A stretch of 64,000 nt of DNA from JBDHHQ01 sp039586035 (lineage in GTDB: Bacteria; Gemmatimonadota; Gemmatimonadetes; Longimicrobiales; Gaopeijiaceae): NCBI GenBank assembly GCA_039586035.1, contig JBDHLD010000007.1, positions 1 to 64,000 on the forward strand. Direction: 5' to 3'. The position numbers and the translations under genes are program-made. Position 1 is the first letter of the stretch, and each line of letters opens with the position of its first letter. Positions 1-8,470 of the stretch are shown piece by piece. A model generated the notes under the pieces. That model had not been told where the DNA came from and did not search any database. It worked only from the letters and a program-made list of their open reading frames with translations.

Positions 1-927
1 GAGTCCATGGGCGACCTGCGACCGGGTGACTTCGTAGTCGATGCCGGTGCCCCACCGGACGTACTCTCCGAGGTCGCCACCGCCACGGGGGTGGACTTCA
101 TGGCGCTCGAGGTCGACCCGGCGAGCGTGAGCCAGCCGCTCAGCCGCCTACGCGTCGGCATGTACCAGCGGTACCTGGGCGGCAACATGGACGAGGGTTG
201 GACCCGCTGGCTGCTCGAGGACTTCGCTTTTCCCTACACTTCGCTCAAGGACGCGGAGATCCAGGCGGGCGAACTCGTCCGTGACTACGACGTGATCATC
301 CTCCCGGCGGATCGCTGGAATCGCATGACGGGTGAGCCGGGGCCATCGGGGCGGGGCGGCGACCCCGAGGCGTATCCACCCGAATACCGGAGCGGATTCG
401 GCCAGTCCGGTGTCGACGCCCTCGAAGCGTTCGTCGAAGCCGGCGGTACGCTGGTCACGTTCGCCGAGGCGGGGTCGCTCCCCATCGAGAAGTTCGACCT
501 GCCGGTGCGGAACGCCCTGGAGGGGCTGTCGTCCCTGGAGTTCTGGTCGCCGGGGTCCACGCTCCACGCCAAGGTGCACAACGACCATCCCCTCGCGTAC
601 GGCATGCCCGAGGAGGCCCTGGCCACCTTCCTGGCCAACAATCAGGTGTACGAGGTCGTGCCCGGCCGGAAGAACCACACCGTCACCCGGATCGTCGAGT
701 TCGGTGAGCGGGATCTACTCCAGAGCGGATGGCTCCTGGGCGAGGACCGGATCGCGGGCAAGGCCACCGTCGTGTCCGTCGATCACGGAGAGGGACAGGT
801 CGTCTTGATCGGCTTTCGGGCTCAGCATCGGGCGCAGACCCACGGCACGTTCAAGCTCGTCTTCAACGCGCTCGTCACCGGTCACGCCACCACGGACGCC
901 GTGGCGGTCGACGGTGGAGGGAGCTGA
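1..927 (+). CDS. M14-type zinc carboxypeptidase family protein, C-terminal part (5' truncated by window edge)
   Basis: The frame is open from base 1, so this is the end of a gene that starts outside the window; the ATG at position 7 is probably internal. The visible 308 residues include the stretch GMYQRYLGGNMDEGWTR and then a segment reading DYDVIILPADRW and ALEAFVEAGGTLVTF. From memory, this matches the C-terminal half of large secreted M14 carboxypeptidases of Gemmatimonadota and Bacteroidota, where a glutamine-amidotransferase-like fold follows the peptidase domain. The zinc ligands themselves would lie upstream and cannot be seen. It is followed on the same strand by another secreted-peptidase-like gene. 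Any protein carrying this C-terminal fold is an alternative. Confidence 0.6.
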   Translation, partial: ESMGDLRPGDFVVDAGAPPDVLSEVATATGVDFMALEVDPASVSQPLSRLRVGMYQRYLGGNMDEGWTRWLLEDFAFPYTSLKDAEIQAGELVRDYDVIILPADRWNRMTGEPGPSGRGGDPEAYPPEYRSGFGQSGVDALEAFVEAGGTLVTFAEAGSLPIEKFDLPVRNALEGLSSLEFWSPGSTLHAKVHNDHPLAYGMPEEALATFLANNQVYEVVPGRKNHTVTRIVEFGERDLLQSGWLLGEDRIAGKATVVSVDHGEGQVVLIGFRAQHRAQTHGTFKLVFNALVTGHATTDAVAVDGGGS

Positions 928-1078
928 CTACCGCGGCGGGGGTGGACGGATAGCGTGGTCGGGCCGCGGTAAACCCGTAGACGCACGCCCCAACAATAGA
1001 GGCCCCAGCCCCGTCCAAGGGTATGTGGCGCTCGGTGTCTCGGAGCGCCGCTCCACCCCCACGGAGGGCTGCAGTGAG

Positions 1079-2530
1079 ATGAGCCTGATCTACCTGGCCG
1101 CGTACCTGTCCGTGCTCCAGGGTCCCGGGCCGGCTCCACCGTCCCACTTCCCCACCCTCGCCCTTTCCCCCGTCGGCTACGAGCTCGACCTGGCCATCGA
1201 CTACGAGCGGGGCACGGTGGGTGGCGATGTACGACTGACGGTGAGGAACGTCTCGGCCACGGAGGTCCGGGATCTTCCACTGGTGCTTCACCGACTCATG
1301 CGCATCGAGGATGTCCAGGGAGAGGACGGCGGAGGTCTTTCATTCGACCAGGACGTGGTCCGTTGGCGCGAGCTGGACAAGCGCCAGGTGACGGCCGCGC
1401 GCATCTCGCTCCGCACGCCGCTCGGGCCCGGCGACGAGGTCAGCGTCCACCTGCGCTACGGCGGCTACCTCACCCCGTACAGCGAGATCGGCTGGCTGTA
1501 CGTCAGGGACCGCGTGGACCGGGACTTCACCATTATCCGCCCTGACGCGTTGGCCTATCCGGTGGTGGGATACCCGTCGTGGGAGGCGAACCGGGCCGCG
1601 GGACCGCAGAGCTTCGCGTACCTCGCGCGGATCACGGTTCCTGCCGACCGCTTCGTGGCCAACGGCGGACGGCTTCTCGGGCTGGCACCTGGGCCCGACG
1701 GGCACGTCACCTTCACCTACGAGAACATCGAGCCGGCTTGGCGCATGGACTTCGCCGTAGCCGAGTACGGCGTGCTCGAAGGGGACATCGTCACGGTCTA
1801 CTATCTACCGGGAGATTCCGCCGGCGCGTCGGGGGTGATGGCCGCGGCCGAGCGTTCGCTGCGCCGCTACACCGAGTGGTTCGGACCTCTCACCGGCGCG
1901 TCACGCTTCTCGGTGATCGAGATTCCCGACGGGTGGGGCTCCCAGGCCGATGTGACCAGCATTCTCCAGACCGCGGCCGCCTTCAACGACCCTAGCCGGT
2001 ATGGAGAGGTCTATCACGAGACCGCCCACCTCTGGCATGTGACCGGCAAGGCGCCATCGCCACGTTGGGAAGAAGGCCTGGCCACCTACCTTCAACTCGT
2101 CATGACGGAGGAGCTGGATGGTCGGAACATGTTGGCCGATCGGATCGCGGGATACGAGACGCGGTATAGACAGGCCGCTCGGGCTGGCGACGCGGTGGCG
2201 CGCGTGCCGATGGCCCGGTACGGAGAGGAGGGCATCACCGGTCATGCCTACCGCGTCGGCGCCCTCATGTTCTTTGCCCTCCACCGGATCGTCGGCGACG
2301 CCGCGTTCGGAGAGATCGTCGGTGGGTACTACCGGACCCATGCCGATGGAGTGGGCACCTCGGCGGGGTTTGCCGCCTTCGCCGACGGGCGCACACCCGC
2401 GGACCTGCAGCCGTTCTTCGCACATTGGCTGTTCACGACCGAGTGGATCGACGCACTGTCGCGAGGGGAGTCGGTGTACGACTTCGTTTCGTCGTACGGA
2501 CGGGCGGCCGATCCCGGCCGGTCTCGATAG
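1079..2530 (+). CDS. M1-like (gluzincin) metallopeptidase family protein
   Basis: 483 residues from the ATG at 1079, which has GGAGGG 10 bases upstream; the frame is open back to 914 but without a ribosome site. The N-terminus (MSLIYLAAYLSVLQ) could be a signal peptide. A beta-rich N-terminal region (YELDLAIDYERGTVGGDVRL) resembles the M1 aminopeptidase N-domain. The zinc site is HETAH at residues 313-317, with the third ligand candidate in WEEG at 330-333. The spacing between HExxH and this Glu is 14 residues, not the usual 18 of M1 enzymes, so the helical loop is shortened. It probably acts in the periplasm on peptides; the substrate is unknown. I am sure of the metallopeptidase fold and less sure of activity. 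Confidence 0.7.
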   Translation: MSLIYLAAYLSVLQGPGPAPPSHFPTLALSPVGYELDLAIDYERGTVGGDVRLTVRNVSATEVRDLPLVLHRLMRIEDVQGEDGGGLSFDQDVVRWRELDKRQVTAARISLRTPLGPGDEVSVHLRYGGYLTPYSEIGWLYVRDRVDRDFTIIRPDALAYPVVGYPSWEANRAAGPQSFAYLARITVPADRFVANGGRLLGLAPGPDGHVTFTYENIEPAWRMDFAVAEYGVLEGDIVTVYYLPGDSAGASGVMAAAERSLRRYTEWFGPLTGASRFSVIEIPDGWGSQADVTSILQTAAAFNDPSRYGEVYHETAHLWHVTGKAPSPRWEEGLATYLQLVMTEELDGRNMLADRIAGYETRYRQAARAGDAVARVPMARYGEEGITGHAYRVGALMFFALHRIVGDAAFGEIVGGYYRTHADGVGTSAGFAAFADGRTPADLQPFFAHWLFTTEWIDALSRGESVYDFVSSYGRAADPGRSR

Positions 2531-2650
2531 ACGGACGGCCAGCGCGTAGCATCACCACAATAGCGTCAGCGTGAGTGAGCGGCGCTCCGGACCTCGCTGC
2601 CGCGGTTCGGATCGTCTCTCGGGAAGCTTCTCCGGCGTTGGAGGTGTTCG

Positions 2651-3121
2651 GTGGAGGAAGGACTGCGCGAGGCCTGGCGGACCAACCACCGCATCAATCT
2701 GCTCCTGCTCGAGAACATCAGCGAGGCAGGCCTGCTCAGCTCGCTCTCCACGCGGGGCGGGCGAGACGTGGCCCGTCAATTCGCCCACATGCACAACGTC
2801 CGTGTCTGGGCGTTGGAGAACCGTCGCTCCAGGGACCTCGCCGAGGGCCTGGTCAAGTTCCCGACCAAGGTGACGCCCTCGCGAGTCGAGTTGACGGAAG
2901 CGCTCACGGCCTCCGCTGAGGCCATCGAACAGTTCCTCGTGGACGTCTCGAGCGGCGCATCCAACCGGCGGGGATTCAAGAAGGGCGTACTCGCGCACCT
3001 GTCGTATTTCATTGCCCACGAGAGCCATCACCGGGGCAGCATCCTGCTGACGTTGAAGCAGTGCGGTCACGCGGTGGACAAGACGACGGCGTACGCGATC
3101 TGGGACTGGGACAGACGATGA
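2651..3121 (+). CDS. DinB-like four-helix metal-binding protein
   Basis: 156 residues starting at GTG 2651, with GGAGG six bases upstream. The protein is mostly helical and has a histidine in the MHNVR segment near residue 50 and the cluster HESHHRGSI near residue 120. This is the arrangement of metal-binding histidines in the DinB/YfiT-like fold. Members include bacillithiol or mycothiol transferases and many proteins of unknown role. Nothing here fixes the substrate. It is followed by a set of 29-bp tandem repeats and then the convergent phosphofructokinase gene. Confidence 0.75.
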   Translation: MEEGLREAWRTNHRINLLLLENISEAGLLSSLSTRGGRDVARQFAHMHNVRVWALENRRSRDLAEGLVKFPTKVTPSRVELTEALTASAEAIEQFLVDVSSGASNRRGFKKGVLAHLSYFIAHESHHRGSILLTLKQCGHAVDKTTAYAIWDWDRR

Positions 3122-3138
3122 GCCGTCGCCTCGGCCCG

Positions 3139-3225
3139 CGCGGCTCGAGCCCGGGTCATCCGTCGCCCGCGGCTCGAGCCAGGATCATGCGTCGTCGGCA
3201 GTCCGGCCCCGGATCATCCGTCGTC
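3139..3225. repeat. Three tandem imperfect 29-bp repeats
   Basis: Units lie at 3139-3167, 3168-3196 and 3197-3225, directly abutting. The best-kept core is GGNTCATSCGTCGYC near the end of each unit. Units 1 and 2 also share CGCGGCTCGAGCC at their start; unit 3 is more diverged there. A fourth, degraded start (CGCGGTCCGG) follows at 3226. The array fills the short space between the DinB-like gene and the convergent phosphofructokinase gene, and the TGA stop of the latter (3214-3216) lies inside unit 3. Confidence 0.7.
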
Positions 3226-4575
3226 CGCGGTCCGGTGCGCCCCCACCGGTGTGCCGTTCGGGGTCGCCGCGAGCTCGGACAGCTCGGGTAGAGCTTCACT
3301 GCCGTTGCCCGTACGGTAGAGCCGGTCGGCACCGATGAGGTAGCCGAACTCGTCTCGGAACGTCTCCACTGAGACCCCGGCCGTCGCCGCGAACTTCGCC
3401 AGCTCGTGGGGATCCTCGAAGTCGTCCTTCACCAGCCTCCGCATGTACGCACGGGCGATCTTGAACCACTCCGACGTGACGTCCACCATCCGGACCTTCG
3501 TGCGCTTGGTCTCCGGATCGAAGATGTCGTTGAAATACAGGGGAACGAAGTGGCCGTTCTGGATCGAGACCATGGCGGCGTTGCCCCCCTTCAGCAGGAA
3601 CGAGGCGGCGCAGTAGCCGAGGTCCCTGGTGTACTCGAGGTCGAACGGGATGGGGTCCGCGCAGCGGAGCTCATAGCCGATGTTCTTGGCGATGATCGTG
3701 GCCTTGAGTCCGAAGTCCGCGAGACGCTCCTGAACGCGCAGCTTGACGATCTCTCCGAAGGAGACCTCGGCCAGGCGCAGGTTCCCATGGGCGTCACGCT
3801 CTGCGCTCTCCAGGATTGCCAGGTCCTTGGGGTTCAGCCGCTCGAGGAGCCCCTCCGCCAGGATGGCCACGCCGTCCCTCCGGCCCCGGCTGAGGCGCTT
3901 GATGATAGCCCCGACGAGGATGTCGACGATGTGGGACAGGTCGATGACACCTTCCGGGAACTCCTCGGGAATGAGGCTCAAGGTCGCGCCGGAGGCCTTG
4001 CCGATCCCCATGGCCAGGTGGCCGGCCTTGCGGCCCATGGACACGACCAGGTACCAGCGCGACGTCGTCCTGGCGTCGACCATCAGGTTTTCGACCAGGG
4101 ACACGCCCAGGTGTCGCGCGGTGTTGAAGCCGAACGTGGGTATGCCGTGAGGTAGCGCAAGATCGTTGTCAATCGTCTTCGGCACGTGGACGACGTGGAT
4201 GCGCCCCGCGGCCTTCTCTTCCAGCTTCATCGCGCTGTACGCCGTGTCGTCGCCGCCGATGGTAATCAGCTTGTCGACGTTCAGCCGCAGGAGCGACGTC
4301 ACCGCGTTTTCCAGGTGCGCGGGCCGCTTCGTCGGGTTGTCCCGAGCGATGCCGATGTAGGAGCCTCCCCGGAAATGGATGCGGCTCACCGCCTGGGGCG
4401 TGAGCGAATCCGCGTGGGAGATGTCTCCCTGCATGATCCACGAGAACCCGTCGTGAATGCCCACGACGTCGACGCCCTGATCGTAGGCCCTGAGGGTTGC
4501 GGCGCTGATCACGCTGTTGATCCCGGGGGCGGGGCCACCGCCCACGAGAATGGCCAGCTTCTTTTGCTTGCTCAC
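3214..4575 (-). CDS. pfp: 6-phosphofructokinase, PPi-dependent type
   Basis: 453 residues from GTG at 4575, preceded by AAGGA at a normal distance; an upstream TTG at 4611 lacks a ribosome site. It phosphorylates fructose 6-phosphate to fructose 1,6-bisphosphate in the cytoplasm. The N-terminal LVGGGPAPGIN is the nucleotide/PPi-binding loop. GGDDT (residues 107-111) and PKTIDND (132-138) are the two positions that separate PPi-using enzymes (GGDD, PKTIDND) from ATP-using ones (GGDGS, PGTIDND). The catalytic aspartate is in TIDND. PPi use makes the step reversible, so one enzyme could serve glycolysis and gluconeogenesis. It is a single gene, divergent from the HD-domain gene. Confidence 0.85.
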   Translation of the reverse strand: MSKQKKLAILVGGGPAPGINSVISAATLRAYDQGVDVVGIHDGFSWIMQGDISHADSLTPQAVSRIHFRGGSYIGIARDNPTKRPAHLENAVTSLLRLNVDKLITIGGDDTAYSAMKLEEKAAGRIHVVHVPKTIDNDLALPHGIPTFGFNTARHLGVSLVENLMVDARTTSRWYLVVSMGRKAGHLAMGIGKASGATLSLIPEEFPEGVIDLSHIVDILVGAIIKRLSRGRRDGVAILAEGLLERLNPKDLAILESAERDAHGNLRLAEVSFGEIVKLRVQERLADFGLKATIIAKNIGYELRCADPIPFDLEYTRDLGYCAASFLLKGGNAAMVSIQNGHFVPLYFNDIFDPETKRTKVRMVDVTSEWFKIARAYMRRLVKDDFEDPHELAKFAATAGVSVETFRDEFGYLIGADRLYRTGNGSEALPELSELAATPNGTPVGAHRTADDG

Positions 4576-4860
4576 GGTCGTCCTTCGACTCGATGCAGTC
4601 AGTTCGGGCAACGCCGCGCGGATGTGCCGGCGCCTGCCGGTCCGGAGAATCTAAACGATCGGCGCTCATGAACCGAGTCGACGCCCCACCGGCACCGGTT
4701 CCCGAGGTCCGGGGGTCATCCGGCGAGTGCGCCCTGGTGAGGCGGTACGGGGCCGTCGCCCCGGGGTCCGCCGGCTCGCCCGCCCATTGCTTGTCCCGGC
4801 GACCTCGGGCTACTCTCGAGTGTCGGCTGACCCGCCGAAAACTCCTCGTTTCCGCCAGCC

Positions 4861-6135
4861 ATGCCTCATCCCCGAATCGTGCGGGACCCCATCTGGAACA
4901 CGATCCGGGTCGATCCCACCGCAGTCCGCATCATGGATACGGCGGCCTTCCAGCGGCTCCGTTACATCCGGCAGCTCGGACTGGCGCACCTCGTGTACCC
5001 TGGCGCGACGCACACACGCTTCGACCACGCCCTCGGCGTCTACCACCTCGCCACCAGGGCCATGGATGTTCTCCGAGATCGTGGCCCCAAGGGTCCGGAA
5101 GCGTGGGAGGCAGCCGAGCTGGTGCCCTATGCGGCGCTCCTCCACGACATCGGGCATTATGCGTTCTCCCACGCGGTGGAGGAGCTCGAGTCGGACGTGA
5201 TCCCAGGCGATCACGAGGCGGTGAGCAAGCGCTTCTTCGACTCACCCGAGCTCCGAGAGGCCCTGGCGTCCCTCGGGCCCGACGCCGCCGACTCCATCTA
5301 CGCACTGATCAGGGGGGTGAGCGAGGTGCCGCTGCGCGGTCTCGTGAGCGGAAGCCTCGATCTGGACAAGATGGAGTACCTCCGTCGCGACGCCCACTTC
5401 TGCGGCGTACCCTACGGCGAGGTCGACGTTGACAGGCTGCTCCAGGGTCTCGTGCTCCTACGGGATCCCGGTTCTCGCACGTGGGAGGTAGGTCTGCACG
5501 AGAAGGCTGCGAGCACCCTCGAGTCCCTCCTCTTCGCCAAGTACCAGATGTTCAGAAACGTCTATTGGCACCACGCCGTCCGCGCCGCGACCGTGCTGTA
5601 CAAGCGCATCGTGGAGGAGTCAGTGGGCTCGGGTCTGGTCAGCCCAGATGAGCTGGTGGGTCCGACCGACGAGCAGCTCCTGTACGAGATCGCTCGCCGA
5701 GCGGAGAGCGAGGACGGCGCGGTGGCGGAGAGACTCGCCACACGGTGGATCCCGGCGCTCCGTCACCGCCGTCTTCCGAAGCGCGCCCTGGAGCTCACTG
5801 CGGCAGACCTCTCCGGGGTCGGAACGGCCCCGTGGGTGGGGACCGAATCGCCCGAAAAGCGTGCGCTGGAGGATCGCCTGGCGACGGAGCTCGGGCTCGA
5901 GCCGGGCGAGGTGGTAATCGACTTCCCGGTGAAGCAGGCCATGTTCGCGCTAGACGCCTTGATCCTCCGAAGGAGCGGAGCGGTGGAGCGGCTTCGGGAG
6001 GGTGGGCTGCCCGGGGTCCTCGACCTGCCGAGGGTGGCGCGAGAGCTGTACCGAGCCGCCCGGGTGCTGCGCGTCTTCTCGTTCGAGCGCCGGGCTCTGG
6101 AGAGGGACCGCGTGCTGGAAGCGATCTCGGTCTAG
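4861..6135 (+). CDS. HD-domain phosphohydrolase, dGTPase/SAMHD1-like (COG1078)
   Basis: 424 residues. The HD signature is visible as H51-TRFDH56, then H95-D96-IGH99-YAFSH104, the metal-binding set of HD phosphohydrolases. FQRLRYIRQLG near residue 30 and SGSLDLDKMEYLRRDAHFC are typical of the COG1078 group related to dNTP triphosphohydrolases and SAMHD1. The likely role is hydrolysis of (d)NTPs or related nucleotides in the cytoplasm; the precise substrate cannot be read from sequence. The ATG at 4861 fits the conserved N-terminus (IRDP-type start). The C-terminus almost touches the convergent PP2C gene. Confidence 0.85.
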   Translation: MPHPRIVRDPIWNTIRVDPTAVRIMDTAAFQRLRYIRQLGLAHLVYPGATHTRFDHALGVYHLATRAMDVLRDRGPKGPEAWEAAELVPYAALLHDIGHYAFSHAVEELESDVIPGDHEAVSKRFFDSPELREALASLGPDAADSIYALIRGVSEVPLRGLVSGSLDLDKMEYLRRDAHFCGVPYGEVDVDRLLQGLVLLRDPGSRTWEVGLHEKAASTLESLLFAKYQMFRNVYWHHAVRAATVLYKRIVEESVGSGLVSPDELVGPTDEQLLYEIARRAESEDGAVAERLATRWIPALRHRRLPKRALELTAADLSGVGTAPWVGTESPEKRALEDRLATELGLEPGEVVIDFPVKQAMFALDALILRRSGAVERLREGGLPGVLDLPRVARELYRAARVLRVFSFERRALERDRVLEAISV

Positions 6136-6151
6136 CGCGACGGGGCGGAGT

Positions 6152-6964
6152 CTACTCTCGACCGTCGGGCAGAAGGCGCAGCAAGGTGACGGTGATGTTG
6201 TCGGTGCCCCCCCGCTCATTGGCCAGGCTCACCAGGCTGCTCAGGATCCGGTCGAGGGACGCCCGCTCGTCGGCAAGGAGTCGGTCCTCGATCTCACCGT
6301 CGGAGATCATACCCACCAGCCCGTCCGTACAGAGGAGAAAGAGGTCTCCCGGCTGTCCCCGCCCGCTGACGATCTCGGGCTCCACCGGTCGGCCGATTCC
6401 GAGGGCTCGCGACAGGATGTGCCGCAAGGGGTGCCCGACTCCCATCTCCTCGCTCAACTCGCCCTTGTCCACCATCTCCTGAACCCACGTGTGGTCACGG
6501 GTCAGCTGACGGAGGCGGCGGTGCGAGAAGACGTAGGCGCGACTGTCGCCGACGTGGGCCAGGGCGAACTCGCCGGTCGACGGCGAAACCTTCAGAGCCG
6601 TCAGCGTAGTCCCCATTCCGGCTCTCTGGGGATCGGCGTCGGCTTCGGCCAGGATCCGCTCATTGGCGCGGAGGACCGCCTCGGCCATTCGCTCGCCCGC
6701 CGCTTCGGCTAATCGTTCGGGGTCCGTGGGTCGATCTTGAACTGTGGGAGGCTCCCGTAACGCCGAAGTGAGTTCTTCCACCGCCAGTGCGCTGGCAACA
6801 TCACCAGCCGGATGACCACCCATTCCATCTGCCACCGCGACGAGGCCCAGCGAGGGCTCTACTGCGAAGGCGTCTTCGTTTCGACTACGAATGCGGCCGA
6901 TGTCACTGACTCCGGCTGCCTGCAAGAGTCGTGGCACGGTAGTCCCGGATGGAGGAATCGTCAC
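6152..6964 (-). CDS. PP2C-family serine/threonine protein phosphatase
   Basis: 270 residues from a GTG start. All PP2C metal-site motifs are present in order: RNED near residue 28, VAVADGMGGHPAG, VGDSRAYVF, LLCTDGLVGM and GGTDNITV near the C-terminus. It is a soluble Mn/Mg-dependent phosphatase of the Stp/PrpC group that reverses Hanks-type kinase phosphorylation. No kinase gene is visible beside it. The gene is transcribed away from the sigma-factor gene across a 518-bp divergent spacer with several hairpins. Confidence 0.9.
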   Translation of the reverse strand: MTIPPSGTTVPRLLQAAGVSDIGRIRSRNEDAFAVEPSLGLVAVADGMGGHPAGDVASALAVEELTSALREPPTVQDRPTDPERLAEAAGERMAEAVLRANERILAEADADPQRAGMGTTLTALKVSPSTGEFALAHVGDSRAYVFSHRRLRQLTRDHTWVQEMVDKGELSEEMGVGHPLRHILSRALGIGRPVEPEIVSGRGQPGDLFLLCTDGLVGMISDGEIEDRLLADERASLDRILSSLVSLANERGGTDNITVTLLRLLPDGRE

Positions 6965-7482
6965 AGTGGCTCAAACGTAGGGACTCGTCGTCCGGCACCG
7001 CAAACCTCGTGTCTGCGGGCCGGCAGGCGAACGGTGTACGGGACGCAAAAGCGCCCGTCGCGATCGGCGGAGCGGTCTCCTACAAAGATAAGCGGTAACC
7101 GCTCCGGAATCTGGACATCAGGGGGGATGGGCCCAGGAACTCACGGAGGCCTGAGGGGTCAAAAAACCGACTCGCGCCACGTGCGCGAGCGCTGTCCCAC
7201 CAACGGTTCCCCGAGTCGGGAACCCCGGCGGCCGTCGAGGGTCTTAGGGCCGCGGAAGATATGGACAACAGGTCTCGACGCTGATACCTTAAACGGCTGT
7301 GGATCCTTCACGGTGCGTCAGGGTATGGAGCTTTCTGTGAACGGGCCGAACATAGAGAGTGCCCGCGACACGCTGCTTTTCATGCGCGGCGTGGAGTCCG
7401 GTCGACGCCGCGGGGCGTTGAACGGGCGCGATTTGGATTCTAGGAGAGAGGCCCTTCGAGGCGCTCCTCAGGAGATAAGACA
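6965..7482. other. 518-bp divergent spacer with several inverted repeats; no gene recognised
   Basis: No convincing coding region is present. Perfect inverted repeats are AGCGGT-A-ACCGCT (7091-7103), CGGAGCGG/CCGCTCCG (7068-7075 with 7099-7106, competing with the former), CTCGCGC-CACGT-GCGCGAG (7171-7189) and GGTTCCC-CGAGTC-GGGAACC (7205-7224). CCGACTCG (7167-7174) can also pair with CGAGTCGG (7212-7219). The spacer separates the PP2C gene from the sigma-factor gene, so promoters for both must lie here, but I could not assign a clear -35/-10 pair. Confidence 0.5.
7161..7189 (-). terminator. Intrinsic-terminator-like hairpin on the minus strand (possible small RNA end)
   Basis: Read on the minus strand, a 7-bp GC stem (CTCGCGC/GCGCGAG) is followed after TCGG by six T residues (the A-run at 7161-7166). 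An alternative stem CCGACTCG/CGAGTCGG uses the same 3' arm and abuts the T-run directly. No minus-strand gene ends just upstream, so it would terminate a short transcript starting within about 7200-7450. This is inferred from sequence only. Confidence 0.4.
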
Positions 7483-8388
7483 ATGGCTGGAGTGACGACA
7501 AAGGGACGCCGGGGGCGGAAGCGCCGCGAGAACCCGCTGCTCGGATTCGACGCGGGTATCGAGGAAAAGACCGCACTGGACCAGTACCTCCGCGACGTGA
7601 GCCGTCACGAGCTGATCACGCCGGAGCAGGAGAAGGAGCTGGGAGCTCTCGCTCAGAAGGGTGACGAGGCGGCCGTACAAGCCCTCGCTCGGGCCAACCT
7701 GCGCTTCGTAATCAGCGTAGCGAAGAAGTACCAGAACCGCGGCCTCTCCCTCACGGATCTGATCCAGGAGGGAAACGTCGGTCTTGTCACCGCTGCGCGG
7801 AAGTTCGATCCGGAGCAGGGCGTCAAGTTCATCTCCTACGCGGTCTGGTGGATCCGACAGGCGATCCTGGCTTCGCTGGCCAACCACGGCCGTGCCGTGC
7901 GGGTCCCGCTGAATCGGGCGTCCGACCTTGCGCGCATCTTTCGCGAGAAGGAGCGCCTGAAGCAGGAGCTGGGACGTGAGCCCGCGACCGAGGAGCTGGC
8001 GAGGGCCACGGACCTGACGCCCGAGCTGGTGGAGTCCCTGCAGACCCTGAATGCGGCCGAGATTCGGCTGGACGCGCCCATCGGAGACAGCGAGGACTCG
8101 CAGCTCGTAGAGCGGTTCGTGATGGAGGAAGCCGCCGAGCCGGAGGTCGAGGTCGAGGGTCGACTCCTCGCCGAGGCCGTGCGCAGCGCGCTCACGACGC
8201 TCGAGGCCCGGGACGCGAAGGTCCTGCGTCTGTACTTCGGCCTCGAAGGCGAGCGGGAGCACACGCTCGAGGAGATCGGCAACATGCTTGGCGTGACGCG
8301 GGAGCGGATCCGCCAGCTGCGCGACCGAGCGCTTCGGCGACTCAGGGAAGGCGAGCGGGGCTCCGCGTTGGAGTCGTTCGCCGCGTGA
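7483..8388 (+). CDS. rpoD: RNA polymerase sigma-70 factor, primary/group-2 type without region 1.1
   Basis: 301 residues; ATG preceded by CAGGAG. Regions 1.2 (DQYLRDVSRHELIT), 2 (FVISVAKKYQNRGLSLTDLIQEGN, then SYAVWWIRQAI), 3 and 4 (EEIGNMLGVTRERIRQLRDRAL) are all present. The -10 recognition helix and the HTH of region 4 look intact. The N-terminus is basic and short (KGRRGRKRR), and region 1.1 is absent, as in the roughly 290-residue primary sigma factors of Bacteroidota. It could be the housekeeping sigma factor or a group-2 paralogue; a genome-wide count would decide. It is followed by a long hairpin and RsgA. Confidence 0.88.
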   Translation: MAGVTTKGRRGRKRRENPLLGFDAGIEEKTALDQYLRDVSRHELITPEQEKELGALAQKGDEAAVQALARANLRFVISVAKKYQNRGLSLTDLIQEGNVGLVTAARKFDPEQGVKFISYAVWWIRQAILASLANHGRAVRVPLNRASDLARIFREKERLKQELGREPATEELARATDLTPELVESLQTLNAAEIRLDAPIGDSEDSQLVERFVMEEAAEPEVEVEGRLLAEAVRSALTTLEARDAKVLRLYFGLEGEREHTLEEIGNMLGVTRERIRQLRDRALRRLREGERGSALESFAA

Positions 8389-8416
8389 GCCAAGCCCGGC
8401 CATGAGCCGCGCCGAG

Positions 8417-8463
8417 CCCCGTCCTTCGGATGCCCAGGGTCCTGGGCATCACGAGGGACGGGG
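8417..8463 (+). terminator. Long hairpin after the sigma gene (terminator-like)
   Basis: Outer arms CCCCGTCC (8417-8424) and GGACGGGG (8456-8463) enclose inner arms GATGCCCAGG (8429-8438) and CCTGGGCATC (8441-8450). The structure begins 28 bases after the sigma-factor stop codon. There is no T-run after it, so it may be a processing or stability element rather than a classical terminator. It lies inside what a simple longest-frame call would make the N-terminus of RsgA. Confidence 0.6.
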
Positions 8464-8470
8464 CTCACTC

